Source: Bradyrhizobium monzae (lineage in GTDB: Bacteria; Pseudomonadota; Alphaproteobacteria; Rhizobiales; Xanthobacteraceae). From it: 64,000 nt of DNA. A model generated the notes under the pieces. It did not search any database, was not told where the DNA came from, and saw only the letters and a list, made by a program, of their open reading frames with translations. Within the stretch, counting starts at the first letter, position 1, and each line of letters begins with the position of its first letter. Positions 16,521-25,827 of this stretch are shown here, in pieces. The stretch is taken from positions 175,017 to 239,016 of the forward strand of contig NZ_JAIRDQ010000014.1 of the NCBI RefSeq assembly GCF_021458635.1, read 5' to 3'. Made by a program: the position numbers and the translations under genes.

Positions 16521-17498
16521 ATGAGCGCGCCATTCGTTCTGGCCGTTCCCTCCAAGGGCCGCCTGCAGGAAAACACCGAGGCCTTCTTCGCCCGTGCCGG
16601 GCTGAAACTGTCGAAGGCCGGCGGCGCCCGCGACTATCGCGGCACGCTTGCAGGCCTCGACAATGTCGAGGTCGCCTATCTTTCGGCGAGCGAGATCGCA
16701 TCGCAGCTCGCCCGCGGTTTCGCGCATCTCGGTGTCACCGGCGAAGACCTGGTGCGCGAGAATATCGCCGACGCCGACAAGCAGGTGTCGCTGATCGACG
16801 GGCTCGGCTTCGGCTATGCCGACGTCGTGGTCGCGGTGCCGCAGGCCTGGATCGACGTCCGCACCATGGCGGATCTCGACGACGTCACCACCGGCTTCCG
16901 CGAGCAGCATCACATGCGGATGCGGGTCGCGACCAAGTTCGTCAACCTCACCCGCAGCTTCTTCCAGAGCCGCGGCATCACCGATTACCGCATCGTCGAG
17001 AGCGCAGGCGCGACCGAGGGCGCACCGGCGGCCGGCAGCGCCGAGCTGATCGTCGACATTACCACGACGGGTGCGACGCTCGCCGCCAATGGCTTGCGGG
17101 TGCTCGACGACGGCGTGATCCTGCGCAGCCAGGCCAATCTGGTCGCCTCAAGGGAGGCCGACTGGTCGCCGCAGGCCCGCGAGACCGCCCGCGTCATCCT
17201 CGACCACATCGCCGCCCGGGCCCGGGCCAACAAATACCGCGAGGTCCGGACCCGCTTCCGGCAATGCGACGCCGCCCTGCTCACCGAGGCTCACAGCCGT
17301 TTCGGCGTCGAGGCGCCGTTCGGCGGACCGACCTCGTCGGGCATGCTCACGCTGCACTGCCCACCCGGCCAGCTTTACACGCTCGCGAGCTTTCTGCGCG
17401 AACATGGCGCCGAGACCGTCTCGGTCGTCTCGCTCGACTACGTGTTCGACCGGGAGAACCCTCTGTTTGCCAAGCTCGAAGCGTTCCTGCGGCGGTGA
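16521..17498 (+). CDS. hisG: ATP phosphoribosyltransferase
   Basis: HisG joins ATP and PRPP to start histidine synthesis. The N-terminal part shows VLAVPSKGRLQENTEAFFAR, a GVTGEDLVREN region, MRVATKFVNLTRSFFQSRGI and the PRPP loop ADLIVDITTTGATLAANGLR (here ELIVDITTTGATLAANGL). The protein is 325 residues, much longer than the roughly 210-230 residues usual for HisZ-dependent forms; the extra C-terminal part (HCPPGQLYTLASFLREHGAE, then TVSVVSLDYVFD) resembles an ACT-like regulatory domain. Bradyrhizobium HisG is known to be this long. It lies 3 bases after hisZ. Confidence 0.95.
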   Translation: MSAPFVLAVPSKGRLQENTEAFFARAGLKLSKAGGARDYRGTLAGLDNVEVAYLSASEIASQLARGFAHLGVTGEDLVRENIADADKQVSLIDGLGFGYADVVVAVPQAWIDVRTMADLDDVTTGFREQHHMRMRVATKFVNLTRSFFQSRGITDYRIVESAGATEGAPAAGSAELIVDITTTGATLAANGLRVLDDGVILRSQANLVASREADWSPQARETARVILDHIAARARANKYREVRTRFRQCDAALLTEAHSRFGVEAPFGGPTSSGMLTLHCPPGQLYTLASFLREHGAETVSVVSLDYVFDRENPLFAKLEAFLRR

Positions 17499-17579
17499 GC
17501 CTCAGGTCCGTTCAGCGTAGCGACAGCAAGCCGCAGCTACCATATGCTGTTGACCTCGACGCCTCTGGAACCTCGATCG

Positions 17580-18626
17580 ATGATACTGGGCTCTGACGTT
17601 TCCGCCCTGACCACCACCGCAGCGAGTGCCGCCGCGAAGGGGCTGTCGATTGTCGTCCCCGTCTACAACGAAGCGGCGGGCCTCGCCGTCCTGCACCAGC
17701 GCATCTGCGAGATCGCCAAGACCTTGCGGCAACGCTACCGCCTTGCCTGCGAGGTCGTTTATGTCGACGACGGCAGTGCGGACGCAACGCTGTCGATCGC
17801 CCGTTCGCTGCCGGCCGACGCGATCGACATCCAGGTGGTTTCGCTGTCGCGCAATTTCGGCAAGGAGGCGGCGCTGATGGCCGGCCTCGACCACGCCCGC
17901 CTCGGCGCGGTCATGTTCATGGACGGCGACGGCCAGCACCCGCCGGTGCTCGTCGAACAGCTGGTGCGGCACTGGATCGAGGACGGCTATGATGTCGTCT
18001 ATACGGCCAAGGCACATCGCGACAACGAGCCCTTCCTGCGCCGAGTCGCCGGGCGCGGCTTCTACGCGCTGATCAATTGGGGCGCTCGCCAGAAGATCCC
18101 GGAAGACGCCGGCGACTTCCGTTTGCTGTCACCGCGCGCGGTCGCGGCACTCAGGCAGCTGCCGGAGCGCAACCGCTTCTTCAAGGGGCTCGCAAGCTGG
18201 ATCGGCTTTCGCCAGATCCGCGTCGACTACGAGCCGGCGCCGCGCACCCACGGCGTCACGACCTTCAGCGCCGCGCGTCTGCTGGGTCTGTCGATCGAAG
18301 GCGTGACTTCGTTCTCGGTCGCACCGCTCCGCTTCGCGAGCCTGCTCGGCGTCATCCTCGCCGGTGGCGCCTTCCTGTTCGGCCTCTCGATCCTCTGGGA
18401 GGTCTGGACCACCGGCAAGCAGGTGCCCGGCTATCCCTCGCTCGTGATCGGCCTGATGACGATCGGCGGCGTGCAGCTCATCATGATCGGAATCGTCGGC
18501 GAATATATCGGCAAGATCCTCTCGGAGCTGAAGGCGCGTCCGATCTACTTCGTCGCCGAGCACAGCGAAAAGCATTTCGAGGCCGACAAGGCCGGCGACG
18601 CATCCAGCAGGACCGCAGCCGAATGA
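17580..18626 (+). CDS. Membrane-bound glycosyltransferase family 2 (ArnC/DPM/GtrB-like)
   Basis: This 348-residue enzyme has a GT-A domain (LSIVVPVYNEAAGLAVLHQR, EVVYVDDGSADATL, GKEAALMAGLDHA, FMDGDGQHPP) followed by two membrane spans (FASLLGVILAGGAFLFGLSI and LMTIGGVQLIMIGIVGEYIG). That layout belongs to polyprenyl-phosphate sugar transferases such as ArnC, GtrB and dolichol-phosphate mannose synthase, which charge a lipid carrier with one sugar at the cytoplasmic face. Which sugar is used cannot be read. It overlaps the next gene, a deacetylase, by 4 bases. I took the ATG at 17580; an upstream ATG at 17544 is possible. Confidence 0.85.
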   Translation: MILGSDVSALTTTAASAAAKGLSIVVPVYNEAAGLAVLHQRICEIAKTLRQRYRLACEVVYVDDGSADATLSIARSLPADAIDIQVVSLSRNFGKEAALMAGLDHARLGAVMFMDGDGQHPPVLVEQLVRHWIEDGYDVVYTAKAHRDNEPFLRRVAGRGFYALINWGARQKIPEDAGDFRLLSPRAVAALRQLPERNRFFKGLASWIGFRQIRVDYEPAPRTHGVTTFSAARLLGLSIEGVTSFSVAPLRFASLLGVILAGGAFLFGLSILWEVWTTGKQVPGYPSLVIGLMTIGGVQLIMIGIVGEYIGKILSELKARPIYFVAEHSEKHFEADKAGDASSRTAAE

Positions 18627-19468
18627 GCGCGGCGGCAGCGCCGCGGCCGATCTGGCTCTGCGCCGACGATTACGGCATCAGCCCGGGCGTCAATCGTGCG
18701 ATCCGCGACCTGATCGAGCGCGGACGCCTCAATGCGACGTCTGTGATGATGGTCGGCCCCGCGATCGAGCCGAGCGAGGTCGAGGCGCTTCAGGCTGCCG
18801 TGAAGGCGAGCCCGCGCTGCGCGATCGGATTGCACGTGACGCTGTCGGCGCCGTTCCGCCCCCTCACCATGCATTTCCGTCCGCTCGACGGCGACATGTT
18901 CATGGCCTTTCCAAAACTGCTGCGCGCCGGATTTCTGCGACGGCTCGACAGCGAGTTCTTTCGCAACGAGGTCAGAGCGCAGCTCGCCGCTTTCGCGGAA
19001 GCCTTCGGCCGCGCGCCCGATTTCGTCGACGGCCACCAGCATGTGCAGCTGTTTCCGCAGGTGCGCGACGGCTTCGTGGAGGCCGTCAGCGAAGCGGCGC
19101 CAAACGCCTGGGTGCGCCAGGGCGGACGTGACCTGCCGCTGGCGCAACGGCTGGCTTCACCAAAGGCAATGGTGCTCGATATCCTCAGCGCACAATTCCG
19201 CCGCCGCGCGGTGCGCGCCGGCCTTGCGTTCAATCCCGCCTTTGCCGGCGCCTATGATTTCACCCGCGCGGCCGATTTCGGCGATCTGATGCGGCAGTTC
19301 CTGGAAGGTCTGCCCGAGGGCGGCCTGGTGATGTGCCATCCCGGCTTCGTCGACGAGATCCTCGCCGGCCTCGACCCGATGACGGATGTCAGGGAACGCG
19401 AGCATGCCTATCTCGCGAGCGACGCCTTCCCGCGGCTTCTGGCGGCCAGTCACGTGACATTGGGATGA
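18623..19468 (+). CDS. ChbG/HpnK (YdjC-fold) deacetylase
   Basis: The 281-residue protein belongs to the YdjC-like carbohydrate deacetylases: the metal site LCADDYGISPGVNRAIRDLI at 12-31, RLNATSVMMVGP, IGLHVTLSAPFRPL and DFVDGHQHVQLFPQVRDG; the terminal MCHPGFVDE carries another His. Known members remove N-acetyl groups from chitobiose (ChbG) or from N-acetylglucosaminyl hopanoids (HpnK). Its start overlaps the stop of the lipid-sugar glycosyltransferase by 4 bases, so it probably deacetylates that product or something built from it. Confidence 0.85.
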   Translation: MSAAAAPRPIWLCADDYGISPGVNRAIRDLIERGRLNATSVMMVGPAIEPSEVEALQAAVKASPRCAIGLHVTLSAPFRPLTMHFRPLDGDMFMAFPKLLRAGFLRRLDSEFFRNEVRAQLAAFAEAFGRAPDFVDGHQHVQLFPQVRDGFVEAVSEAAPNAWVRQGGRDLPLAQRLASPKAMVLDILSAQFRRRAVRAGLAFNPAFAGAYDFTRAADFGDLMRQFLEGLPEGGLVMCHPGFVDEILAGLDPMTDVREREHAYLASDAFPRLLAASHVTLG

Positions 19469-19600
19469 AACCCACGACAGCCAGGGCCGGGGGGCCGGGG
19501 CAGTCTGTCGCATACCGAAATTTAATCCGGCCGCCACTGTTGGGGCCACAATGGAACCCTACATCCCGCTTGCGCTTGTTTTGCGCGAGGGAGACAGATC

Positions 19601-20422
19601 ATGACGCCGCAGGAACGCCAGCTCGTCGACGAGCTTTTCGACCGGCTTTCGAAACTGGAAAATGCACCGCGCGATCCCGACGCGATCGCCGCGATTTCAG
19701 ACGGCTTACGCAAGGCGCCGGGCGCAGTCTATGCGCTGGTGCAAACCACGCTGTTGCAGGACGAAGCGCTGAAGCGCGCGCATCACCGCATCCAGGAGCT
19801 GGAAGCGGACCATGCGCTGGAGCAGCCGCAGTCCGGCGGCTTCCTCGACACCATGCGTGACACGTTGTTCGGCTCGAGCCCGTCGCGCGGTTCGGTTCCG
19901 AATGTGCCGCCGCGTGACTCCCGGCCGGTCTGGAACAGCGGCCAGGCAATGCAGCAGGCCCAGCCGGGACAACCCGGCTACGGCCAGCCGCCTTATGGTC
20001 AGGCCTACGGACAGGGCCAGGGTTATGGTCAGGGCTACGGCGCCCCGCCGGTCGGCGGTGGCGGCGGCTCGTTCCTGGGCACGGCAGCGGCGGCCGCGGC
20101 CGGCGTGGTCGGCGGCTCGCTGCTGCTCTCCAGCATCCGCGGCATGATGGGCGGCGGATCGCATCAGGCTTTTGGCGACACCAATGCCTTGGGCGACCGC
20201 AGCCCTTGGAGCAGCGACCAGTCCAGTGGCTCGCTGGCCCGCGATGCCGGTCTCAACGACATCGGATCGAACCGGGATTCGCGTCAAGGCTTCCTCGACC
20301 AGGCGTCGAACGATCGCGATAACGACGACCAGAACTACGACAACAACGACAACGGCAATACGGACCTGGCCGACGACAGCGACTTCGGTGGTGGAGACGA
20401 CGACGGCAGCGACTACGCCTGA
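19601..20422 (+). CDS. DUF2076 domain protein with low-complexity C-terminal half
   Basis: Residues 1-70 (MTPQERQLVDELFDRLSKLE, AVYALVQTTLLQDEALKRAH) are the DUF2076 domain, a helical, coiled-coil-like unit of unknown function in alpha- and gammaproteobacteria. A long stretch of about 45 residues is rich in Gln, Gly and Tyr (YGQAYGQGQGYGQGYG). A Gly/Ala segment with possible membrane affinity follows (AAAAAGVVGGSLLLSSI), and the last 45 residues are acidic, rich in Asp and Asn. Length is 273 residues. The protein is probably disordered outside the first domain. A terminator follows at 20446. Confidence 0.85.
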   Translation: MTPQERQLVDELFDRLSKLENAPRDPDAIAAISDGLRKAPGAVYALVQTTLLQDEALKRAHHRIQELEADHALEQPQSGGFLDTMRDTLFGSSPSRGSVPNVPPRDSRPVWNSGQAMQQAQPGQPGYGQPPYGQAYGQGQGYGQGYGAPPVGGGGGSFLGTAAAAAAGVVGGSLLLSSIRGMMGGGSHQAFGDTNALGDRSPWSSDQSSGSLARDAGLNDIGSNRDSRQGFLDQASNDRDNDDQNYDNNDNGNTDLADDSDFGGGDDDGSDYA

Positions 20423-20445
20423 GCAAGTCCGACCCGCAAAGCAGA

Positions 20446-20470
20446 ACGGCCGCCAAAGGGCGGCCGTTTT
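20446..20470 (+). terminator. Rho-independent terminator after the DUF2076 gene
   Basis: A 9-bp GC-rich stem ACGGCCGCC/GGCGGCCGT with a short A-rich loop is followed by TTTT. It lies 24 bases after the stop of the DUF2076 gene. Confidence 0.8.
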
Positions 20471-20484
20471 GTCAGTTGCGGCGG

Positions 20485-20703
20485 TCAGCCGCCCCAGTAC
20501 GGATAGGGATTGGGATTGTATTCGGCCGGCGCCGAGTACGGGACCGGGCGAGGAACATAGGCAAAGCCCTCAGCCGCGCGCGGCGTGAGCTGGGGGGCGA
20601 AGGTCTGGCCGGCAGGGGCGACATGGCGCCGATGATGCACGGTGCCCGCACCAGCCGAGGCGGTCAGAGCGACGAGAACACCCAAAGCCAAGATCGTACG
20701 CAT
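20485..20703 (-). CDS. Small secreted peptide, Pro/Tyr-rich (72 aa)
   Basis: A signal peptide (MRTILALGVLVALTASAGAG) is followed by about 50 residues rich in Pro, Tyr and His (HHRRHVAP, YVPRPVPYSAPAEYNPN), ending PYPYWGG. It looks like an exported, disordered envelope peptide; I recognise no family. An upstream in-frame start at 20781 would bury the signal peptide. It converges with the DUF2076 gene, the terminator lying between them. Confidence 0.6.
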   Translation of the reverse strand: MRTILALGVLVALTASAGAGTVHHRRHVAPAGQTFAPQLTPRAAEGFAYVPRPVPYSAPAEYNPNPYPYWGG

Positions 20704-20820
20704 CGCATTGCTCCAAGGTGAGTAGCTATGCGCACCCACATAGGACCAGGGCATTACCGCACCAATCCGCCGCTCCTTCACGACTGCTCACATCTGCGGC
20801 ATCTCTGAAGCCGCAGGCCC

Positions 20821-21636
20821 TCACATCACCACGACCTTGGTGCCGACATTGACGCGGCCGTAGAGGTCGATGACGTCTTCGTTGCGCATACGGATGCAGC
20901 CGGAGGAGACGTTGGTGCCGATGGTCCAGGGCTCGTTGGAGCCGTGGATGCGGTAGAGCGTGGAGCCCAGATACATCGCGCGCGCGCCAAGCGGGTTTTC
21001 CGGGCCGCCCTCCATGTGCCGCGGCAGATCGGGGCGGCGTGCGATCATTTCCGCCGGCGGCGTCCAGTCCGGCCATTCGCGCTTCGCCGTGATCGACTTC
21101 ACGCCGCTCCAGGTGAAACCCTCGCGTCCGACCCCGATGCCGTAGCGCATCGCCCGGCCGTTGCCCTCGACGAGATAGAGAAACTTGTTGTTGGAATCGA
21201 CCACGATCGTGCCGGCAGTTTCCTTGCCGCTATAGTCGACGAGTTGTTTCTCGAATTTCGGATCGAACGTACGCTGCCGCGGATCGATCGCCTCCTGCTG
21301 GAGAGCTGCGCCTTGCTGATATCCACCCTGCATCTGCGGCCCGCCCATCGGCGGCAGACGGCGTAGATCGTTGTAGCCGGGCTGCTGCTGATAGATTGAC
21401 TGCTGCGGCTCATAGGCCGGACCGCGGCCGGGCCCATCGCCGAACAGGAACTCGATGAAGCCGCCGCCCATGTTGGCATTGGAGACGACGCGCACCGGCG
21501 GCGGGACGACACGCGGCTGGTAGAGCATCGGGGGCGGATCGTTCGGCACCGTGTTGTCGAAAGCTGCGGCGCGATCAGCGCCGACAATGAAGGCGCAAGC
21601 GCTGCCGAGCAGCGCGACAGACATTTTCTTGAACAT
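20821..21636 (-). CDS. L,D-transpeptidase (YkuD domain)
   Basis: The 271-residue protein has a signal peptide (MFKKMSVALLGSACAFIVGA), a Pro/Gln-rich linker, and a C-terminal YkuD domain. The catalytic part is RIHGSNEPWTIGTNVSSGCI followed by RMRNEDVIDLYGRV, with the His and the SxGC Cys of the family; GARAMYLGST precedes it. Such enzymes make 3-3 peptidoglycan cross-links or attach lipoproteins or outer-membrane proteins to peptidoglycan in the periplasm. The ATG at 21636 starts the signal peptide. Confidence 0.9.
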   Translation of the reverse strand: MFKKMSVALLGSACAFIVGADRAAAFDNTVPNDPPPMLYQPRVVPPPVRVVSNANMGGGFIEFLFGDGPGRGPAYEPQQSIYQQQPGYNDLRRLPPMGGPQMQGGYQQGAALQQEAIDPRQRTFDPKFEKQLVDYSGKETAGTIVVDSNNKFLYLVEGNGRAMRYGIGVGREGFTWSGVKSITAKREWPDWTPPAEMIARRPDLPRHMEGGPENPLGARAMYLGSTLYRIHGSNEPWTIGTNVSSGCIRMRNEDVIDLYGRVNVGTKVVVM

Positions 21637-21947
21637 CGACGTACTCTGTACTGTTTCGTCTAGTTGCATTCGCCGCCGAACGCGTTGGTTGTGCGCGTCC
21701 TCGACGTGGTCAATAGAGAGCAAACTCCGTTTCGTTTGGTAAACGGGAGCGGCGTTTCGATTCACCACGTCGCGATCGGCGCGGCAATTTGTCGATCAGC
21801 GTTTATTTTCGATGAAGGGCCGAGCCTCATGGTTAATCGCCCGTTTGCATGCCGTCGCGCGCAACCGCACGACAGTTCCGGTTGTGAACCTCGTGTTAAA
21901 TCGCTTCTGCCTACAAAGACGCGTGAATGAGGTGGGGGGAGTTCCTG
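21637..21947. other. Divergent intergenic region between L,D-transpeptidase and cheZ-like genes
   Basis: About 310 bases hold no gene I can support. It must contain two divergent promoters. One GGTTAATCGCCCGTTTGC segment near 21831 resembles a one-sided CtrA-type box (TTAA-N7-TTTG), a weak match. The cheZ-like gene has a strong Shine-Dalgarno GGGGGAG at 21934-21940. Confidence 0.5.
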
Positions 21948-22727
21948 ATGGCTATTCACCGCAAGCGTTTTCGTGTCGAGGATATCGCCGGTGGCGAGAT
22001 GCCAATTCTTGACGTAGCAGAAGAGGCAGGCCCGATGCATAGCGAGATTATGGCGGAGCTGCGCGCGATCCGCGCACAGATGGCAAAGGGCGCGGTGCCC
22101 TTGACCGGCAGCGCAGCCATGGCGGCGATCGACGCCTCCACGGCGCGGGAGCTTTCCGACGCACGCACGATGCTCGATACCTATCGGGCCCAGATCGAGC
22201 AGTGCGAGAAGCTGAAGGTCGAGCTCGACCTCATCCATGACGCCATCGACCGCACCAAGCGCGAGATCGCGACCCTGCACGGTAAGAGCTTCGACGGCGG
22301 CGAGATGGCCAAAGTCAATGGCGAGCTCGGCGCGGTGGTCGGCGGTACCGAACAGGCGACCCAGCAGATCCTCGAAGCCGCCGAATCGATCGACCAGGCG
22401 GCATCCGCTCTCGGCAAGGTCGACTCGATCGACCAGCAGAAGCGCCTCGCCGACGACATCCAGGAACGCGTCATCTCGATCTTCGAGGCCTGCAACTTCC
22501 AGGACCTGACCGGCCAGCGCATCAGCAAGGTCATGACCACGATGAAGTTCATCGAGCAGCACATCAATGCGATGATGGACATCTGGGGTGGCGTCGACGC
22601 GATCAAGTCCCACGTGCCGGCGCAGGTCGACACCCGCAGCGAGGACGACAAGCTGCTCAACGGCCCGAAGCTCGCCGGCGACGTCGGCCACGCCTCGCAG
22701 GACGACATCGACGCGCTGTTCGACTAA
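21948..22727 (+). CDS. CheZ-like CheY-phosphate phosphatase
   Basis: The 259-residue protein is largely helical. FEACNFQDLTGQRISKVMTT holds the DxxxQ catalytic pair of CheZ (D186 and Q190 here), the site that dephosphorylates CheY~P, and the C-terminal peptide SQDDIDALFD resembles the acidic CheY-binding tail of CheZ. The N-terminal 60 residues are extra. Alphaproteobacteria usually lack classical CheZ, and this distant form is found in rhizobia and relatives. It lies outside any chemotaxis cluster. Start at 21948 behind a strong ribosome binding site. Confidence 0.75.
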   Translation: MAIHRKRFRVEDIAGGEMPILDVAEEAGPMHSEIMAELRAIRAQMAKGAVPLTGSAAMAAIDASTARELSDARTMLDTYRAQIEQCEKLKVELDLIHDAIDRTKREIATLHGKSFDGGEMAKVNGELGAVVGGTEQATQQILEAAESIDQAASALGKVDSIDQQKRLADDIQERVISIFEACNFQDLTGQRISKVMTTMKFIEQHINAMMDIWGGVDAIKSHVPAQVDTRSEDDKLLNGPKLAGDVGHASQDDIDALFD

Positions 22728-22751
22728 GCGAACGCGACAGAGAGACAAACG

Positions 22752-22779
22752 AAACGCCGGCGCGAGCCGGCGTTTTTTG
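22752..22779 (+). terminator. Rho-independent terminator after the cheZ-like gene
   Basis: Stem AAACGCCGGC/GCCGGCGTTT with the loop gcga and a run of six T. It lies 25 bases after the stop. Confidence 0.85.
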
Positions 22780-22808
22780 TTGTCTTCGTGGTGAGGCCGG
22801 AAGCCCGA

Positions 22809-23330
22809 TCACGCCTTCGGCGCGCAGCGGACGTAGACCATGTTGCCGTAGCGGGTGGCGGCGTCCTTGTCGACGAAGCGGGTGATCATGACGCGGCCGT
22901 CGAAGGAGACGATCTCGCGGTCCTGCTCCCCTGGGGTCGGGCCGGGTGGGCCGATATAGTTCTTGCCGCTCGGCGAGCCCTTCAGCCGCAGTTCCTGCGG
23001 CGTGGCCTGGTCGGCGAGATGCATGATCACGCCACCGGAGGAACCGGCGCCGATCACGTAGGGATTTTTGCACTGGGCTCGCGCCGCCGCCTCGGTGCGG
23101 GCGCGGTCGGCCGGGTTCTGGAACGAGGCGAGACCCCAGCGGCCGACGATCTCGTCGGCGCGGATCGAGGCCGGCATTTCCGGCGCGACGCCGGGCTCGG
23201 CCTCGGGGGCCGGCTGGGACGAGGAGAAGGACGGCAGGCTCATGCCGCCGCCGCAGGCGCCGAGCAGCAACGCCAGGCAAGAGGCGGCCGCCAGATTAGC
23301 AACCGTGCGCGCGTGAGCTGAACTGATCAT
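22809..23330 (-). CDS. Outer-membrane-type lipoprotein, hypothetical
   Basis: The protein (173 residues) begins MISSAHARTVANLAAASCLA and has the lipobox LLGAC followed by Gly-Gly-Gly, so it is a lipoprotein with Cys modified at about residue 26. After a Ser/Pro/Glu-rich linker comes a domain of about 110 residues: DEIVGRWGLASFQNPADRAR, ARAQCKNPYVIG, GGVIMHLADQAT, VRCAPK at the end. The WGLASF start recalls small lipocalin-like or protease-inhibitor (Inh) folds, but I do not assign one. It converges with the cheZ-like gene across the terminator. Confidence 0.7.
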   Translation of the reverse strand: MISSAHARTVANLAAASCLALLLGACGGGMSLPSFSSSQPAPEAEPGVAPEMPASIRADEIVGRWGLASFQNPADRARTEAAARAQCKNPYVIGAGSSGGVIMHLADQATPQELRLKGSPSGKNYIGPPGPTPGEQDREIVSFDGRVMITRFVDKDAATRYGNMVYVRCAPKA

Positions 23331-23485
23331 GGCATCCCCCCGAACAAGACCATGGCCGCATCCCTTTCGCAGCCAAGCGCAAAACCGCAGCCGTAGCAAT
23401 GACGTCCTAATATACGCCAGCGCCGCGAACGAGTTTCCAGTGCCACCATCCTATATCCGCCTCACCAATCGCTTAACCACCTTTG

Positions 23486-23513
23486 CTTGACAGGATCGCA
23501 GCCAAGCCATATC
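23486..23513 (+). promoter_or_regulatory. Sigma-70 type promoter of groESL
   Basis: CTTGAC at 23486-23491 and CATATC at 23508-23513, with a 16-base spacer, match the rhizobial housekeeping promoter (CTTGAC-N16/17-CTATAT). The expected transcript start falls just upstream of the CIRCE operator. Confidence 0.65.
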
Positions 23514-23525
23514 CCCTGCGCACTA

Positions 23526-23552
23526 TTAGCACTCGGAAAGATCGATTGCTAA
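23526..23552 (+). promoter_or_regulatory. CIRCE operator (HrcA site) of groESL
   Basis: TTAGCACTC at 23526-23534, nine bases, then GATTGCTAA at 23544-23552. The consensus is TTAGCACTC-N9-GAGTGCTAA; only one base in the right arm differs. HrcA represses groESL at such sites when GroEL is free. No hrcA gene is in this window. Confidence 0.9.
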
Positions 23553-23648
23553 GCGCGCCGTTCGATCCTCGGAAAGAGGGTGGACGGGAGCGCCGCCCCC
23601 ACCCACTTCCGCTGCTTTCGGAAAAGCGAGCCTCCAAAGGGAAACGTC

Positions 23649-23945
23649 ATGGCTAAGTCCAAATTTCGTCCGCTGCATGACCGTGTCGTGGTCAAACGTA
23701 TCGATGCCGAGGCAAAAACCAAGGGCGGCATCATCATCCCCGACACCGCCAAGGAAAAGCCGTCCCAGGGCGAAGTCGTCGCCGTCGGCCCCGGTGGCCG
23801 CGACGAGGCTGGCAAGCTGATCCCGATCGACCTCAAGGTCGGCGACGTCGTGCTGTTCGGCAAGTGGTCGGGCACCGAGGTCAAGATCGACAACGAAGAC
23901 CTCCTGATCATGAAGGAGTCGGACATCATGGGCGTGATGGCCTAA
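23649..23945 (+). CDS. groES: Co-chaperonin GroES
   Basis: GroES (98 residues) caps the GroEL cylinder. The sequence begins MAKSKFRPLHDRVVVKRIDA, has the mobile loop EAKTKGGIIIPDTAKEKPSQ, and ends KESDIMGVMA, as usual. The promoter and CIRCE operator lie 100-160 bases upstream, and AAAGGGAAACGTC precedes the ATG. groEL follows after 117 bases containing a hairpin. Bradyrhizobium carries several groESL operons, only some of them under CIRCE control; this one belongs to that class. Confidence 0.98.
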   Translation: MAKSKFRPLHDRVVVKRIDAEAKTKGGIIIPDTAKEKPSQGEVVAVGPGGRDEAGKLIPIDLKVGDVVLFGKWSGTEVKIDNEDLLIMKESDIMGVMA

Positions 23946-23975
23946 GGCCAGACGCCTGAACGGCCGCTGAATGCC

Positions 23976-24001
23976 ATGCCCGGATCATCAGGTCCGGGCA
24001 T
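23976..24001 (+). promoter_or_regulatory. Intercistronic hairpin between groES and groEL
   Basis: A perfect 9-bp inverted repeat ATGCCCGGA/TCCGGGCAT with an 8-base loop lies in the 117-base gap. It has no T run, so it is more likely a processing or stability element than a terminator. Cleavage between groES and groEL is known in Agrobacterium tumefaciens. Confidence 0.6.
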
Positions 24002-24062
24002 CCATCATTCGGCCGCACAGCACCAAACAAGACACATCACGAAACACGAGGGATTCCAGACC

Positions 24063-25691
<1,629 letters not shown>

Positions 25692-25717
25692 GCCGATCCT
25701 CATCTGACAGTGTTGCG

Positions 25718-25746
25718 AAGGCCGCCTCCGGGCGGCCTTCTTTTTT
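25718..25746 (+). terminator. Rho-independent terminator of groESL
   Basis: Stem AAGGCCGCC/GGCGGCCTT with loop tccg, followed by C and six T. It is 27 bases after the groEL stop. Confidence 0.9.
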
Positions 25747-25827
25747 GCCGACACTGGCCTGCGCTTCAACCGGCGGCCAAAACCCACTACGGTGGCGCCC
25801 GATTCCATTCGTTCGAGGATTTCGTCG

